64,000 bases of DNA, from assembly GCA_018398585.1 (NCBI GenBank), contig JAGTTD010000010.1, positions 1,877,501-1,941,500 of the forward strand. Reading direction: 5' to 3'. The notes beneath the pieces are model-generated. The model was not told the origin of the DNA. It ran no database searches and saw only the letters and a program-made list of their open reading frames with translations. Position numbers and translations under genes: made by a program. Shown piece after piece: positions 9,483 to 21,885 of this stretch. The stretch comes from Simmondsia chinensis (Eukaryota; Streptophyta; Magnoliopsida; Caryophyllales; Simmondsiaceae). Within the stretch, counting starts at the first letter, position 1; each line of letters opens with the position of its first letter.

Positions 9483-10267
9483 TTACGTAAGTATTGATAA
9501 CCATCAAATAGAATTGAGGGTTATTACATGATTTCAAGCACCGGTTGGATGTCCTGACATCTCTACCTATTATTGATGGAGAATCCTTGCAGGTTGGTCT
9601 CCATAGTCATCTCCAGTTCTATGTCCAGGCTAGTTCTTCTAACAAGTTTTGCCTCCGATCATCTTCAAAGCTAAGCGCCATTTATGTCCAACTTTGATCT
9701 TGATGCATAATTAGGCTTCGAGATCGAGGTTTTTGGTGTTTTGACTTTATGCTTTCTTTCATTGGAAAGATGATATGTACTTCCTTGAGAATACCTTCCA
9801 TTTCTTACTTATCAAAAAAATTGATGCCCGTTGATATATTATATGTACAGGAAATGAAACATTATATTTACCTTTCTTTTATTGCTTCCAGTAGTTATAT
9901 AGCCAGATATGCTACAGTTGTCAAAGCATGACGAATACTACATCCATGTATATGAAAGCACATATATACTAATCTCGATGCTCATTCGCCATTTCAAAAT
10001 ATTGGTGTCTCTATTTATGAAATTGGTGTATCCTTCTTACTGCTCATATATATATATATATAGAAGTACATGCAGATAGATAACTATATTAACTGCACAT
10101 GTATATTGCATTCCGATGATTTGCATATCATTTTATCCTAGAAAGTTAATCTAATTCATTAACTTAGCTAAATGAGTCCAAATTTACTGCTCAAGTCCGA
10201 AGAATGTCGTTCATTGGCAGGCAAAATCGAAAAGTAAAATACATAATTACGTTAAGTAGTTGCTTCT
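9483..10267. other. 3' flank of the peptide gene and AT-rich DNA
   Basis: The first few hundred bases presumably include the peptide mRNA 3' UTR. I see no further gene. An (at)n run lies near 10048-10062. Confidence 0.4.
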
Positions 10268-10375
10268 TTTTTTTTCGATAGTTAAACACAAGCCCCATAA
10301 AATACGATGGTGCAAGGCAGGGATAACGGACAGACAGTAAACACCCGTGACAGTTACCAAAACAAAGTTCCTTTT
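10268..10375 (-). mobile_element. L1-type LINE 3' tail, minus strand
   Basis: A T-run followed by 'cgatagttaaacacaagccc' and an A/C-rich stretch has the layout of the L1 tails at 28272 and 31778 in reverse orientation. It is only about 108 bp long. No target-site duplication was settled. Confidence 0.4.
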
Positions 10376-10568
10376 TTTTTTTTGGATCATTTAAGAAGCT
10401 AAGTTTGATGAATTTTTTTTAAATTGATTTTTCATATTTAATTCTTGATAATGGTGTCGTATACCATGAATCGTGCACGTATTTCCCAGCTTAAAATTAG
10501 TGTACTATTCTAGCCTAGCTACTTGTCTTTTGGGACTTGCTTCAAACTTGATAATTATTTTTATTTTT

Positions 10569-11266
10569 CTTAGTTATTCGCCTATTGTGTCAATTTAGTC
10601 TTTATAGTTTTATAATGCAACCCGTGCCTAAGGCTTGGCGGATCACACGGCGGATACGGGTTGGCGGAAGAGGGGCATGGCTGGAAGGACGAGTTTTACT
10701 TAGATTAGGATTAGTTTAAATTTCAGATTTGTCTTTTATTATTTATGTGTATCTCTTAGAGTTTTATTCTTATTTATATAGCTCCTCTATATATACTAGA
10801 GGAAATATAGGATTTCCATTATTCAATTTTCAGATTTTTACTTTCTATTTCGAGCCTCTTTCTCGAGTTGTGAGAATTGAGCGTTTATTTTTCTCTTTTC
10901 TTTTATAAGTGATTAATAAAATTAAAGGGAAGGTTGTTGACTCCTTCCCGTTCCCCAAATTTTCATTTACGCGCTACATCATTTTAGTTGTGTTAATTTG
11001 ATCCTTAGAGTAAAATTTATGTTAACTTATTGAAGAAATTTTTAATAGATTGGGTTAAATTGAGTAAATTGACGAAGTTGTAGTGGGCTACTTGCATCTA
11101 ACATGATTACACCGTTAAAAATTGCGTCAATAACTTAACTAAAATTTGACGAAATGAGTAAATTGACGCATTATAAATTGTAGAAGGACGAAATTGAAAC
11201 AACTAAAAATATAGGAACCAAATTAATACAATGATACAAATATAGGGACCTTTGGAGTAAATAACC
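10569..11266. mobile_element. Mutator-like MITE split by a solo LTR
   Basis: Left part 'attgtgtcaatttagtcttt' at 10574 and right part 'gtgttaatttgatccttaga' from 10990 become contiguous when the LTR at 10613-10981 and one target duplication are removed. The right end, 'ggagtaaataaccc', matches the family end at 8927. Family relatives lie at 8660-8927, 27799-28154 and 33707-34059. Confidence 0.65.
10613..10981 (+). mobile_element. solo LTR of the TGATGCA family, nested in a MITE
   Basis: It starts taatgcaacccgtgcc and ends cgcgctacatca. A perfect 5-bp duplication, tttta, lies at 10608-10612 and 10982-10986. Length is 369 bp, almost the same as the copy at 30710-31076 (367 bp), in the opposite orientation. 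The promoter-like 'atatagctcctctatata' and the 'gttgtgagaattgag' block are shared with the other two copies. It interrupts a Mutator-like MITE, so it is the younger insertion. Confidence 0.85.
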
Positions 11267-12014
11267 CTTTTATTTTTCATTTGTAAAGCATATTTAAAAG
11301 TAAAAAAATCATTAATAATATTTCAATATAGGAGATTAGAAAATGCTAATGACGGTTCCATGATTCTGAAGTAAACCATACCTAAATCATAATATTTTAA
11401 GGGAGTTGTTACTGTCAAGAAAAAATTATTATTGTCAGAGTAATAATATGACTTACAAACATCTAAAAATACAAAATTATTTTAAAAACTATGATCTTAT
11501 TTTGATAATAATAATTTTATCCGAATAATAATATTATATTGTTTTAAAACCTATTAATAACTTATAATACGTATTATTAATGATATTATTAAATTCTCTA
11601 ACTTTTTGGGTAACGGGAGATTGGGCTGCCCAACTAAATCCGGTTGAGCATGTAAGTCATGAGTATATTCTCAGCGAAAATCGAACTCCTGAACCCTGAC
11701 CGATAATTATATGGGTAGAAGATATCACCAACTGAGACACTCTCATGATGAGTTAAATTCACGAACTTCTTAATACTTAAATGACTAATTCCACAAAAGT
11801 AGAAATTATGTTCATGATTGAAGATCTATTTTGGGCTTGACATCTTGAAATATCTATCAAACAATTAAAGAAAAGCCCATTTAAGGCCCATTATTAATCT
11901 TTTCTTTGGGCCCACTTGCAGTTAGAACTTAGAAGCCCATCTCATCATCATTTTCATTTAGGGCCCACTATCATGAAGGAAGCCTATTATCGAGAATCAG
12001 TTTATATCATACGA
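11267..12014. other. intergenic DNA with a tRNA-like repeat fragment
   Basis: About 11600-11745 resembles a common plant repeat whose complement carries a tRNA-like B-box word (from 'aaaatcgaactcctgaacc') and an A-box-like 'tcagttggtgat'. It is too degraded to call a tRNA gene. The remainder is AT-rich without recognisable content. Confidence 0.35.
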
Positions 12015-12252
12015 TAGATGCTCGAGTTGGAGTAGGGTAGTCTAGCTTATTAGTGCTAGGCCTTGACATCGTCCTGGCACACTTAGGGTCTCATGTTCTA
12101 TGCTGCGGACCAGTTTCTCAGGTTTGGGGGTCCTCGGAAATAGCCTCTCTTCAGGGTAGCCTCCTGAAGGGGGAAGACTACGTACATCTACCCCTAGAAC
12201 TTGCTTTTGCGGGAGCCCGTGCAGACACTGGATTTGTTGTTGTTGTTGTTGT
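12015..12252 (+). mobile_element. 5'-truncated RTE LINE, 3' UTR only
   Basis: A perfect 16-bp duplication (agtttatatcatacga) lies at 11999-12014 and 12253-12268. The insert begins inside the LINE 3' UTR: 'ggagtagggtagtc' and 'attagtgctaggcc' match the complement of the LINE at 34073-34800 near 34545-34580. It continues through the shared 3' module to (gtt)n. Confidence 0.85.
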
Positions 12253-12268
12253 AGTTTATATCATACGA

Positions 12269-13106
12269 GAACTATAAATTTAATACGTTGGTAAATTATT
12301 CCACACTATATATAAAAGGTTTGTTTGAAGATAATTATAAATAAATCACATATGATCACAACTCTTTTTAAATATTGATATAGTGTGAAAGAATATAATT
12401 ATGTCAATTTTAATTTTTCTTTGACAGTATTATCTATTATAGCGGTAAATATTTTTTTATTCAACATATTATAACAATAATTATAAGTCAATAAATTATA
12501 TAGAATATGAATATTTGATTCAAGGATAATTAAGATTATTATCAAAACATCTTTTACTTTTTGTTTAAAAAAAATATAAATACACGTAATGTAACATATA
12601 TTATACAACAAATATAAAAAATATTTATCTTATGATATTATTAACAATTATACCACATAAATGTCATTTCTTAACATAAAAAATATGTGTTTAATCCGTC
12701 AATTATAAGCATATTTCGCTAACAATAATTAATTTAAAAGTAACACAATTATATTTTAATATATTAAAAAATAATTCAACTATATCATCTAATAAAAAAA
12801 TAACCAAACTCTAATTGTTCTATCAAAAAATAACTAATATTTAACCTTTGTACAAAAAAAAAAACCAAAGCGTCATATCATGTATCACGCTTGGCCACAA
12901 ATTTAGTATTTTTCTTATTAATAGCAAAGTTAAAATTGGATTACTTTCTTACTAAAAAATATAACTAAATTATTTTTCAACACAACGGAATATAATTGAA
13001 TTACTTTTTAGATTAATTATTAGATTTTACTATGTTCTCTACAGCCTAAAAATCTCATTTTATGGTCAACATATTAAAATAAAAAAAAGGAAAAAAGAAA
13101 TTGTAG
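12269..13106. other. AT-rich upstream flank of the pseudouridine synthase gene
   Basis: I see no gene or well-defined element. This region must contain the promoter of the gene starting at 13107, but no convincing core promoter motif stands out from the AT-rich background. Confidence 0.35.
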
Positions 13107-16100
13107 ATGGCTGAACCCTACCTCCTCCGCCGCGCCTCGGCCGCCGCTTCCCGATCCGCCGCTGTTCTCCACCGCCAATCTCACCGGATCATCGCTTCCG
13201 CCGCCTCTACTACCGCTTCCGCCGACGCCGGCGCAGTATCAGAAGACGATCAGTTAGCCAAAAGCAAGGATAAAAAAGGGAAGTGGTTCACTTTACCCCA
13301 GTATACTTCCGCCATTGATGCAGCTTCGCTAGGGAAGAAGCTTGCGGGCCGAAGTTCAGTACAAAATGAGTGCAGAAGTTGCATGACGGCGCTGAAATGG
13401 ACTCTGAAGTGCTGCCCGCAGGTGCCGAGGTCGCTTGTTCACAAGTTGTTTCGCTTAAGACAGGTCTCTCTCGATCTCGATTAGTTAATCTTTTGTAACG
13501 TTGAGGACTCCACATGTGAGTATAATAAAAATCCTGTCGGTGGTGAAGCCACGTACTAGTGAGAATGGGCAATTGCGTACACAGGGGTAGTAAAATACAT
13601 TTGATTGTATTGTATAGTTATAAATAATACAAAAAATAAGTGCCAATTGCTTACACTAGAGTACTTAAATGATAATTGCTATTATAGTTGTCCTTACTGG
13701 CTTTAGGTCCTAGCGCCACCACGGAATTCTACATAGGAGTTGTGAGAGTGAAGAGATCAATATATAAGCCCTAATAGGCTACTTCACCTTATCCCAATTG
13801 GTTTAGAATGGAACTCCACTTAGGCTCATATATGAATTTTATGTGTGCCAACTTCTTGGGGTGGGCCTAAAGCTTGGTAAAATTTAACGCCTAATGTTCT
13901 TTGTTAATTGAAAGATGCATAGCTAGGGGTGTTATCGAAACAACATTCAAGGAACTACTCGAGTATTGAAATGGATTATGGCTTGTTTGGGTTTGTTTTA
14001 GGGCTTGATAAGCTTAAGGAGCCTGGTTCAAATAATGGGGTGCTTTGTTCGTTAAAGTTCATTAACGGTTTGATAAGGGCTCGATAAGAGCTCATTACGG
14101 GACTTGATAAGAGTTCGCTAAGGGCTTGAGCTTGTTGTTAATTGCATGTTAAGAGCTTGTTAACTCGAATATGGTTCAATAAAAGTTTGATAATAACTCG
14201 AAGAGCTCAGTTTTGGTAGCGAACTCGACATGATGGCTAGCTGGGGTTAGTTATGAGCTCGATTTAGATCGTTAACAAGCTCCAATCGGTGTGATTAGGC
14301 TAACGAACCAAGTCGAACCGCATATCGAATACCTTAAAATATTATCAAAAGGATTTTGAACAAAGGTATGAAAGCTCGATAAGAGCTTGACTCAAACTTG
14401 AGCTTGATAAGGTTGATCATGCTCAAAGTTCGAACAAGGGGATGCTCGGCTCACTTACACCCCCTATCCATAGCATGTTTGTAATTTGACTGGATTGCCG
14501 CAGTTGCGCTCGTGTTTTGAATTGTGCTCTTGAATTTTCCAATTTGAAGGAAATTTATGGGTGCCTACCTACTAGTGTAGATGAACTAAACCTTCAATGA
14601 ACTACTCGTGTTCAAAATCGGTTAATACTTGTTCATGTTCGTTTAAATGAATAAATAGCTTATTGAACCGAGTTTGAGCAGACTCTATAAGCTAACAAGC
14701 TGATGACAGGGGATGCTTGACTTATTAACGTTGTTGCTAGCTCAAAAATGGTTCGATAGCAACTAGATAATAACTCAAATAGCTCACTCGATAGCAAACT
14801 CGACTAGATTAAGAGCTCGACTCGGATCAGTTAGGATAAGTAGATGAGTTTTGCAGAGTTTCAAAAATCCTACTATCTTATCGAAAGAGTCTGAATAAAG
14901 GTTTAGAAAGCTCAATAGAAGTTCAACTTGAACATTGGTATCAAGCTTGAATTCGAACTTGAGGTTTTTGAGGGGTAATGGGGGGGTTAGAACTTACTCT
15001 CTGTTATCCCTTTTTCCTTCCAAATTTGGGGGTAAAGAGGGAAGGGTAAAATTTTAAAAAAAATTGCACAATTTTACCCTCATTTTAATGTTAACTCCCT
15101 TTACCCTTATCCTTTTACCTAATCGTCAAATAAGGGTAATCGATTTAATCTTTTTACCCTTATCCTGTTCTATCAAGGGTAACCCTTACGCCCTTATGAA
15201 ACAAGGATAGGAGAACCCCTTGTATTTCCTCTCTTTATCCTCATTTACCCTCGTTTACTATGGCTTAATTTTGTGTGGTCTTGCAGGTTAGACGACAATG
15301 CTGTGATACAAGTAATCATCATCTCGGTATCCAGCCTAATGAACGTCAACTGAAAAGGGTAACTTGGCAGTTCCTTAAGTTCTATTTTGACAATATTTAT
15401 TTTAGTAGACTAATTTATCTCCTACTCTTGCTAGTAAATGGTGATTGTGAAAATTCTCTTACTAGTCGAGTTTGAAAGTGAGTGCTTGAATCGTTAATGT
15501 TTGCAAATAGTTTGATAAGGGCTCATTAAAGAGCTCGAGAAGCACTCGTTAAGATCTTGATAAGTGCTCATTAAGAGCTCGTTAATGGCCTGTTAACGGT
15601 TAGTATTAGCTTGAAAACGGTTTGATAATGGTTCAATAGTAACTCAAATCACTCTACTTAGTAACAAGCTCGATTTGATAGTAGGTTTGGTTCAATTCGA
15701 TAGTGAACTCGATCAGGCTGATGAGCTGAGTCAAATCAAATATCGAACAAACTAATATCTTATCAAATTAAGTTATGACAGAGTTTTGAAACCTCAATAA
15801 AAGCTGAGCTTGGAGTTCGAGTTCAAACACAGGAATTCTTGGCCCAACTTGTTTAAACCCTTGCGTACCGGGTTCACTATTTTCTTACGAACTTTTCTTT
15901 TCCTTGATAATTCAAATTCTCGAAAGGTGGCAGCTAAGGACTTGATGAAATGCGGAGACAGAATCTTTCTTCCTATAATTGTTCTGGAACCTCCCGTCAA
16001 GAAACACGATGATCATTGCAATGAAGAAGAAATGAACTTCATTCACAGCGTCGAGTTTTACAAGGTTTAGTCCGAACGTTTGCGTGTATTACTAGCAGTT

Positions 16101-18129
16101 CTGGTTTGTATGTCCTGGCAGGCTTGTAACATGTTTAAATTGTTGCATATAGGATTCAGCCATTATTGCAATCAATAAACCTCCTGGGTTGCCAGTTCAG
16201 GTAAATGATTGAGGACAATTCTTTGTGATTGTTAAGGGTCTATTTGTTATCGTTTTCCATTTGTGGTTTTTGATTTTTTTCGGGGAAACGAAAAACTGAG
16301 GATTGTTTAGGGGAAAAAAAAGAAGAATTTTTCAATTTTTTGGGGAAATGTTTCTAGGAAAACTGGAAAACTAGAGAATTTGAAAAGTTGTTTAAAAGCA
16401 TGGTTTTCCAATTGGAGAAGTTGGAAAATAGATTTGCGGTTTTCACTATTGTTTTGGAAATTTGGAAAACAGTTAAATGATTTTCCCTGTTTTCTAGAAT
16501 TTTCTATCTCCATGTTTTCCATGGATTTCTTTTTACTCTCTCTTATTCTCCGCTTTATTCTCTTTCTTTTTCTTCACTATACCCTTCTCTTTGACTCGTT
16601 CTCTTGAAAATTGAAAAACTGATATTACTTGAACGCATTTTCCAATTTTCCAATAGCAAAAACAACTAATGATCTTCTATTTCTAAACATGTGTGCCAAA
16701 TTGAAAGTGGAAAAGGGAAATTGAAAATGAAAAGAAAAACTAGAGAGGGAAAATGAAAATTATTTTATGTTTCTAAATAAGGCCTAGATTATGGAAAATA
16801 TTTTTCTTATTTTTGGTTTTTGTTTTCAGTTATACCCAAATTAGGCAAAAATTGAAAACAAAAAACAAAAAAATCATAAAAGCGTTAACATATTCTAGTT
16901 TTTAGCTTTTCAAAAACCAGATCCGCAAACAAAATGCCATGCCAAACAGGCCCTAAATTTCTGTTGAATGTTCTGTGAGGTAGGTATTTTCACTCTTAGC
17001 ATTTTTCTACCCTTTCATTCTGAGTGTCACTGTTGCTAGGGTGGCATTGGCGTCAAGAAGAGTTTAGACGAGCTGGCTTCCATGTATTTACGACATGATT
17101 GTTCAGAACCTCCTCGGTTGGTGAGTTTTGCTGGAATTTTCTGCGATTTTATTGAGTCTACTTATGAAAAGAGTATGGCGAAAGCACATGTTAACTAGCA
17201 CCTTGTACCCCGGCATAAAACAAATACAGCACGAATGAAAGTGCTAGAGGTATATATGAGCCAACCAAGCCCCAACTCGTGAGCATATTTGTGCTAATAA
17301 GTTGTATTAATATAATTTTGTAGTTCATTACTTTTAGCTTTGAAGAAATATTGTTGAGTTTAGTACTTGGGTAGCAAGTTGTGCTACATCACCTTGTTTC
17401 TAAAGTCAACAGACTTTTTCTTTCTTTTTTTTTTTGGGTAAGTTAAGGTTCACAGACTGGATAGAGATAGTAGCGGCGTCTTGGTGATGGGAAGAACTCA
17501 AACAAGTACTGCACTGCTGCATTCCATCTTCCGTGAGAAGACCTCCGGAGCATCAAATAATGTGAGTCATCCTAACTTTAGGATTTGAAAATCACCCTTT
17601 GATTAAGTTAATTTCATGGGAATTTATTACTTAGGTATCATGAGGTTTGAGCATTTATCACCTGGGTATCTTGACATTCATCATATCTCTATCTCTATCC
17701 TTATTTTTATCTTCGTCTTATCTGTTGATCTGTGCCTGATGTGGCGTGCTTTGAGTCTGTTGTTTTGCTCGCCGTGTGTTTTGCCCTACTCGTGCATTTG
17801 ATGCTTCTCCTGTTGCCAGGTCTTTAGCTCAGTGCTGCAGACCAGCTTTTCAGGCTGGGGGTCCTCGGAAACAGCCTCCCTTCAGGGTAGCCCCCCGAAG
17901 GGGGAAGGCTGCGTACATTTACCCCCCCCCCCCCGACCCTACTTATGTGGGAGCCCTTTGAGGCACTGGGTTTGTTGTTGTTGTTGTTGTTTGTATCTTG
18001 GCATTCATCATATGAAATAAGGTGCCAAGTTTGAAATTTTATCACCTACGTACCATACATTGAATTTTGGTAATTTTTTATCATAATCTAGTCAAGTTTG
18101 AAAACGTTGATATGGTATATAATTATGAT

Positions 18130-18171
<42 letters not shown>

Positions 18172-21100
18172 ATACTGGTTTTTTGCAATAATTTTGCGGA
18201 ATATGGTAAAAATTCTGGACTTGAAGATACTTGTGTATTCTGAAATCATGCGTCATTCAGCATTTTTCGCACAAAAAAAAAAAAAAAAAAAAAAAAACAG
18301 TTTTTGGTATGGGATATTTATATGTTGTTGTAGTTGTGTTCCATATCATCATTTTTCAACTAAAATCCAACAAATTTTGGTAAATGGTACCTGATTGATG
18401 TTTAAACTTCAAGGTACCTTAGTGATAAAATTTTTAAATCTCAGGGTTCCTCATTGTATATATATTAAAATGGCATGGTATCTAAGTGATTAATTTCATT
18501 TCTCGAAGGATATCAACAGTGGGAAGAGGCTCCTGCAAAAGAGATATTTGGCACTCGTCATTGGGGTTCCTAAGCAGATGAAAGGATTGATCTCAGGACC
18601 ACTTGCAAAGGTAAGCATAACTGAGTTGTTTATTAGGCCTGTTTGACCAGGCTGTGGAAAACCTTATTCTTTTGCATGAAACATTTTTGCACCCCTAAAA
18701 TAAAAACTATTAAAAGGATGCAAAATTAATGATTGTATGACTATTCATTCAAAAATTTGTGAACATAAGCCTTGAAGCAACCAGGGAGAGCCTAGAGATT
18801 TTAGGAGCTTAAAGCAAATTTGATCAATGGGTTCATTTTTTGGTAAAGGGGGTGTCTTGGTCAGGCTGCATACATCTCACCCCCCCAGATCCTGCTTTAG
18901 TGGGAGCCCTTAAGGCACAGGGTCTGTTGTTGCTGCTGTTGTTGTTAGGGTGTCGTGGTCACCTTAAATGAATAAGTTAGTATTTCTTCAATTATGAATG
19001 ATAATATGCAATAAAAGGAAACTCATGATATAATTAATCTTCCATCGGGGTCCACAAATTGGGGGCTCCAAGCAATTGTTTGGGTTGCTTAGGGTCTTAA
19101 CCGACTCTAAAAACAACTTATGATTTGCACAAAACTGTTACATAATCATGATTTAGTCCATAGTACAATATCAGTTTGAGCTATAAAGATCTGCTTATCA
19201 TGAATATTTCTTGCTTTGTCATTTTCGACACTGGTCCCGTGTTTCAGGTGGTGATGGACGATGGGAAATCAGAAAGAGTGATTGTAACTGATGATACATC
19301 CTCATCTCAGCATGCATTAACGGAGTATCGAGTCATTGAAACATCCCCTCTTGGTTGGTGTTCTCTTTCCTATTTGTGTAATCTCACTATCTTAGTGATG
19401 TTTTTTCAGCAACAACAAGAAGAAAAATAAACCCAGTGCCTGAAAAGTCTCCCCGCCTTGGGTGAAATTTACGCAGCCTTAGCCGTACAGGGTGTTACCT
19501 TGAATAGAGGCTATTTTCAAGGGCCCCTCACCCTAAAAACTTAGTGATGTTTTTATTGTGTCTGAGAAATATGGTATTAGGGGAGTCACAATATATTGAT
19601 ATAGCCAACGTAGAAAAGTAATTTACTCATATCAAGTTGATAATCTTATGCACGGTTGAACGAAGCGGAAGCGGGAGAGCGAGCAATCATAGAAGTTTCT
19701 AGGGTTGGAAGCGTGAAGGGATCGATTATATTACTATATACACAAGAAAAAGTAATAAAATGTTATCAATTGACTATTAAAGCATAAACATCAAAACAAA
19801 ATTAATATTAAGCAATAACCAAGAAAATTAAGTACTCCGATGAATAAAATATATAGAAAATTGACTTTAACATGTTCACACAATTCAATCATTCTTTAAA
19901 ATCGAGCAATATAATTAGTCCAAATAATCTATTAGGTATCCTATTATCAAAATGATTCCGCAATTGTTTGAATCGTGTTTCCATCGAATTTAACGTGAAT
20001 CTGACTTTGAAATGCCAAATCGCATTTTCGAAGCGTGAAATGTTAGTATTTTAGGAGTTTCCTGCAACTATGATCTTATGGAAATTTTAGTCTCAAAAAT
20101 TACCTGAAATGTCTTTTATTTTCAATTTAATTACCTAATAGAAAAACATAGCAAATATTTCCTAACAGAAATGTCGGGAAAGATCATGCATACGCAACAG
20201 AAGCAAAAATTAACATAAAGCTACAAACAAAGAATACAATAATTTTACATGGAAATTCTCTCTCAACTAAAGTGAAAAACCATGGACCTGGTCAGGTACC
20301 TAATCCACTATTGAAATTTTAGAATTACAATCCCGAGTCATAACTAAAAACTCAATCTCACTAACTCTCAAGTCAAATGTAACTTTTGTACAAATAGGGT
20401 TACGACCTCTTCAATAACTTTTGCAACCCTCTACTAAGAAGTAATGATGTATATAGAACATATTTTTTAAAGTAACTATATAAGAAGAACATAACATATA
20501 ACCCCGCTTGGACTCTCTAAAGACATGGTCCATTACTGAATAAAATGGCGACGTGTGATCTATGTTACAACCCCATCTAGCCACGGGGGGGAGGAAGCTT
20601 AATTTGGTATATTTTCAATCACTCACTTGCTCATAGTGGTGTTTTTAAATAACATAGTTTTTTTCTTTATAATTGACGAGATAAGTTGCAATACAAGAGC
20701 CAACGCGCCAGTAGTGATGGGCCCAGAAAAACTCACCAATGTAAGAAAGTTAAGGATATGTTTGATATCATTTTTTATTTACAATATTTAAGAAATCAGA
20801 AAACGGATAGTGATTACTGCATGTGCTTAGAGTACTGCCAAGCCAATGGAACCACTAGCCTTGATCCTTCACATTGTGCAGAAAAGCTCAAGCATCATCA
20901 TAGCCCCTTTAAATAACATAGTTATTAATTGTGAATTTCATTTTCTTTTCTTTTGATTATTTTCTCCACTGAATTTTCCAGGTTACGCATGGTTAGAGCT
21001 CTGTCCATTGACTGGCAGGAAGCATCAGGTATAAACAGAAGAATTACTTCACATGTATTATTTGACGGGAATTTGTTATTTAGGTATCTTGAGGTTTGGT

Positions 21101-21885
21101 CTTTTATTAACTTGGTACATTGAGGTTTCAGTATATACACAGAGGTCTAAAAATTTTATCGCTCAAATATTTCAAAATTTACTAATTTTGTCATTGAGGT
21201 ACCCTCTACTAGAACTCGACAAGAAGATGCTAACTTTGAACACAATATATGATTGCAAGGAGATATAGCTACTGATTTCCTATCATAATCCCATGAATTT
21301 TTTGTGAAGATATTAACAGTACTCGTATATGCTATGGCAGTTATGATCATATCAGTATTTTATGGTGAAAATTCGTCATATTCTATCAAAAGTTGACCAA
21401 ACTCTAGCATAGAGGTACCTCATTATATATATAAGCTAAGCACCTAACTGATAAATGCTCAAACCTCATGATATATAAGTGATACACTCCCTTATTTCTG
21501 TTCATCCATAAACACACAGCTTCGAGTACACTGTGCTGAGATACTAGGAACGCCGATGCTAGGAGACTACAAGTACGGATGGCAAGCTCACCGAGGCTGG
21601 AGACCTTTACGAAATGTGAGAAGGGGCGTGGACGAGGAATGCGGAAGTATAAGTGAGAAGCAGCCTCACCTACATCTTCATTGTAAAGAGATGGTTTTGC
21701 CCAACGTTGCACTTGCTCTCAAGCATGTCTCTTTAGACTCGAACTTTGATTTCTCCAAGTTTGAAAGGCTTAATTTGGTGGCTCCTTTGCCATTTCATAT
21801 GCAAAATAGTTGGGACATCTTGAATTCTCTACAAGGTAACGAGTTTCCTTCCGTTGATTCAGATAAAGGTTGTTATATAGGGTAA
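13107..21885 (+). CDS. RNA pseudouridine synthase, RluA family, mitochondrial type (10 exons)
   Basis: Exons: 13107-13463, 15287-15358, 15927-16064, 16153-16200, 17040-17120, 17448-17561, 18509-18610, 19248-19353, 20982-21028, 21520-21885. All introns are GT-AG and the phases fit, giving 476 residues. The Ala/Ser/Arg-rich start looks like an organelle transit peptide. Residues about 110-150 form an S4-like region ([10 protein letters not shown]...[11 protein letters not shown]). The active-site motif HRLDRDSSG is in exon 6, with Asp about 237 expected to be catalytic. Further RluA blocks are [25 protein letters not shown] and [13 protein letters not shown]. The enzyme isomerises uridine to pseudouridine in RNA. 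The closest known plant type is RNA pseudouridine synthase 3/4, mitochondrial; the RNA target is unknown. The introns hold many transposon copies. The reading frame looks intact. Confidence 0.93.
13499..13893 (+). mobile_element. TRIM-like solo LTR with a nested insertion of about 200 bp
   Basis: It lies in intron 1 of the pseudouridine synthase gene. The LTR start 'gttgaggactccacatgtga' is separated from the next family block ('tacataggagttgtgaga', 13730) by about 200 bp of unrelated sequence (about 13519-13720). The ends of that insert show weak inverted similarity (ggtggtgaagcca near 13540 versus tggcttt...gccacca near 13700). The LTR resumes to its end 'ggtaaaatttaacg'. Confidence 0.6.
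13924..14466. mobile_element. hAT-like non-autonomous element, intron 1
   Basis: The ends are taggggtgt and acaccccccta-like (cttacaccccccta region, inverted). They are flanked by tgcatagc (13916-13923) and tccatagc (14467-14474), a 7/8 match, as expected for hAT elements. The 543-bp interior consists of words such as 'gctcgataagagctc' and codes for nothing. Confidence 0.6.
14560..15280. repeat. more gagctcga-type repeat and a gggtaa-rich MITE-like stretch in intron 1
   Basis: 14570-14975 resembles the hAT-like family but without identifiable ends. About 14980-15250 is rich in 'ttaccctta'/'taagggtaa' words in both orientations, similar to 56530-56790. It is probably an inverted-repeat DNA element. 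A further gagctcga-type remnant lies in intron 2 (about 15475-15830). Confidence 0.4.
16236..16953. mobile_element. Tourist-like MITE in intron 4
   Basis: The ends are gggtctatttgttat and gccaaacaggccc (inverted repeats), flanked by the 3-bp duplication taa at 16233-16235 and 16954-16956. This is the PIF/Harbinger target-site pattern. Length is 718 bp and no transposase is present. Confidence 0.65.
17687..17992 (+). mobile_element. 5'-truncated RTE LINE 3' end in intron 6
   Basis: It starts in the ctatct-rich part of the LINE 3' UTR, passes 'gcttctcctgttgccaggtc' and the shared 3' module, and ends with six ttg units. Duplications of 21 bp with one mismatch lie at 17666-17686 and 17993-18013. 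A C-run of about 14 lies in the module. Confidence 0.88.
18133..18178. repeat. (AT)23 microsatellite
   Basis: This is an uninterrupted at repeat in intron 6 of the pseudouridine synthase gene. A run of 25 A follows at 18273-18297. Confidence 0.95.
18784..19110. mobile_element. hAT-like MITE with a nested SINE fragment, intron 7
   Basis: 'gcttaaagcaaatttgatca' and 'gggttcatttt' on the left and 'gggggctccaagcaattgtt' and 'ggttgcttagggtc' on the right correspond to the family seen at 4915-5117. The fragment at 18864-18947 interrupts it. Confidence 0.45.
18864..18947 (+). mobile_element. 84-nt 3' fragment of the TTG-tailed family
   Basis: It begins 'ggctgcatacatctc' and ends in an interrupted ttg/ctg tail. 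It is flanked by 14-bp duplications with one mismatch (gggtgtcttggtca at 18850-18863, gggtgtcgtggtca at 18948-18961). Confidence 0.82.
19406..19539 (-). mobile_element. 134-nt 3' fragment of the TTG-tailed family, minus strand, intron 8
   Basis: Tail on plus: 'cagcaacaacaag'. The module words are 'cccagtgcc' and 'acgcagcctta'. Perfect 15-bp duplications (cttagtgatgttttt) lie at 19391-19405 and 19540-19554. It sits about 50 bp beyond the exon 8 donor, without disturbing it. Confidence 0.82.

Noticed and set aside
15810..16070. 86-codon single-exon gene
   Set aside because: Only 15927-16064 is coding, as exon 3 of the pseudouridine synthase; the first half is intron.
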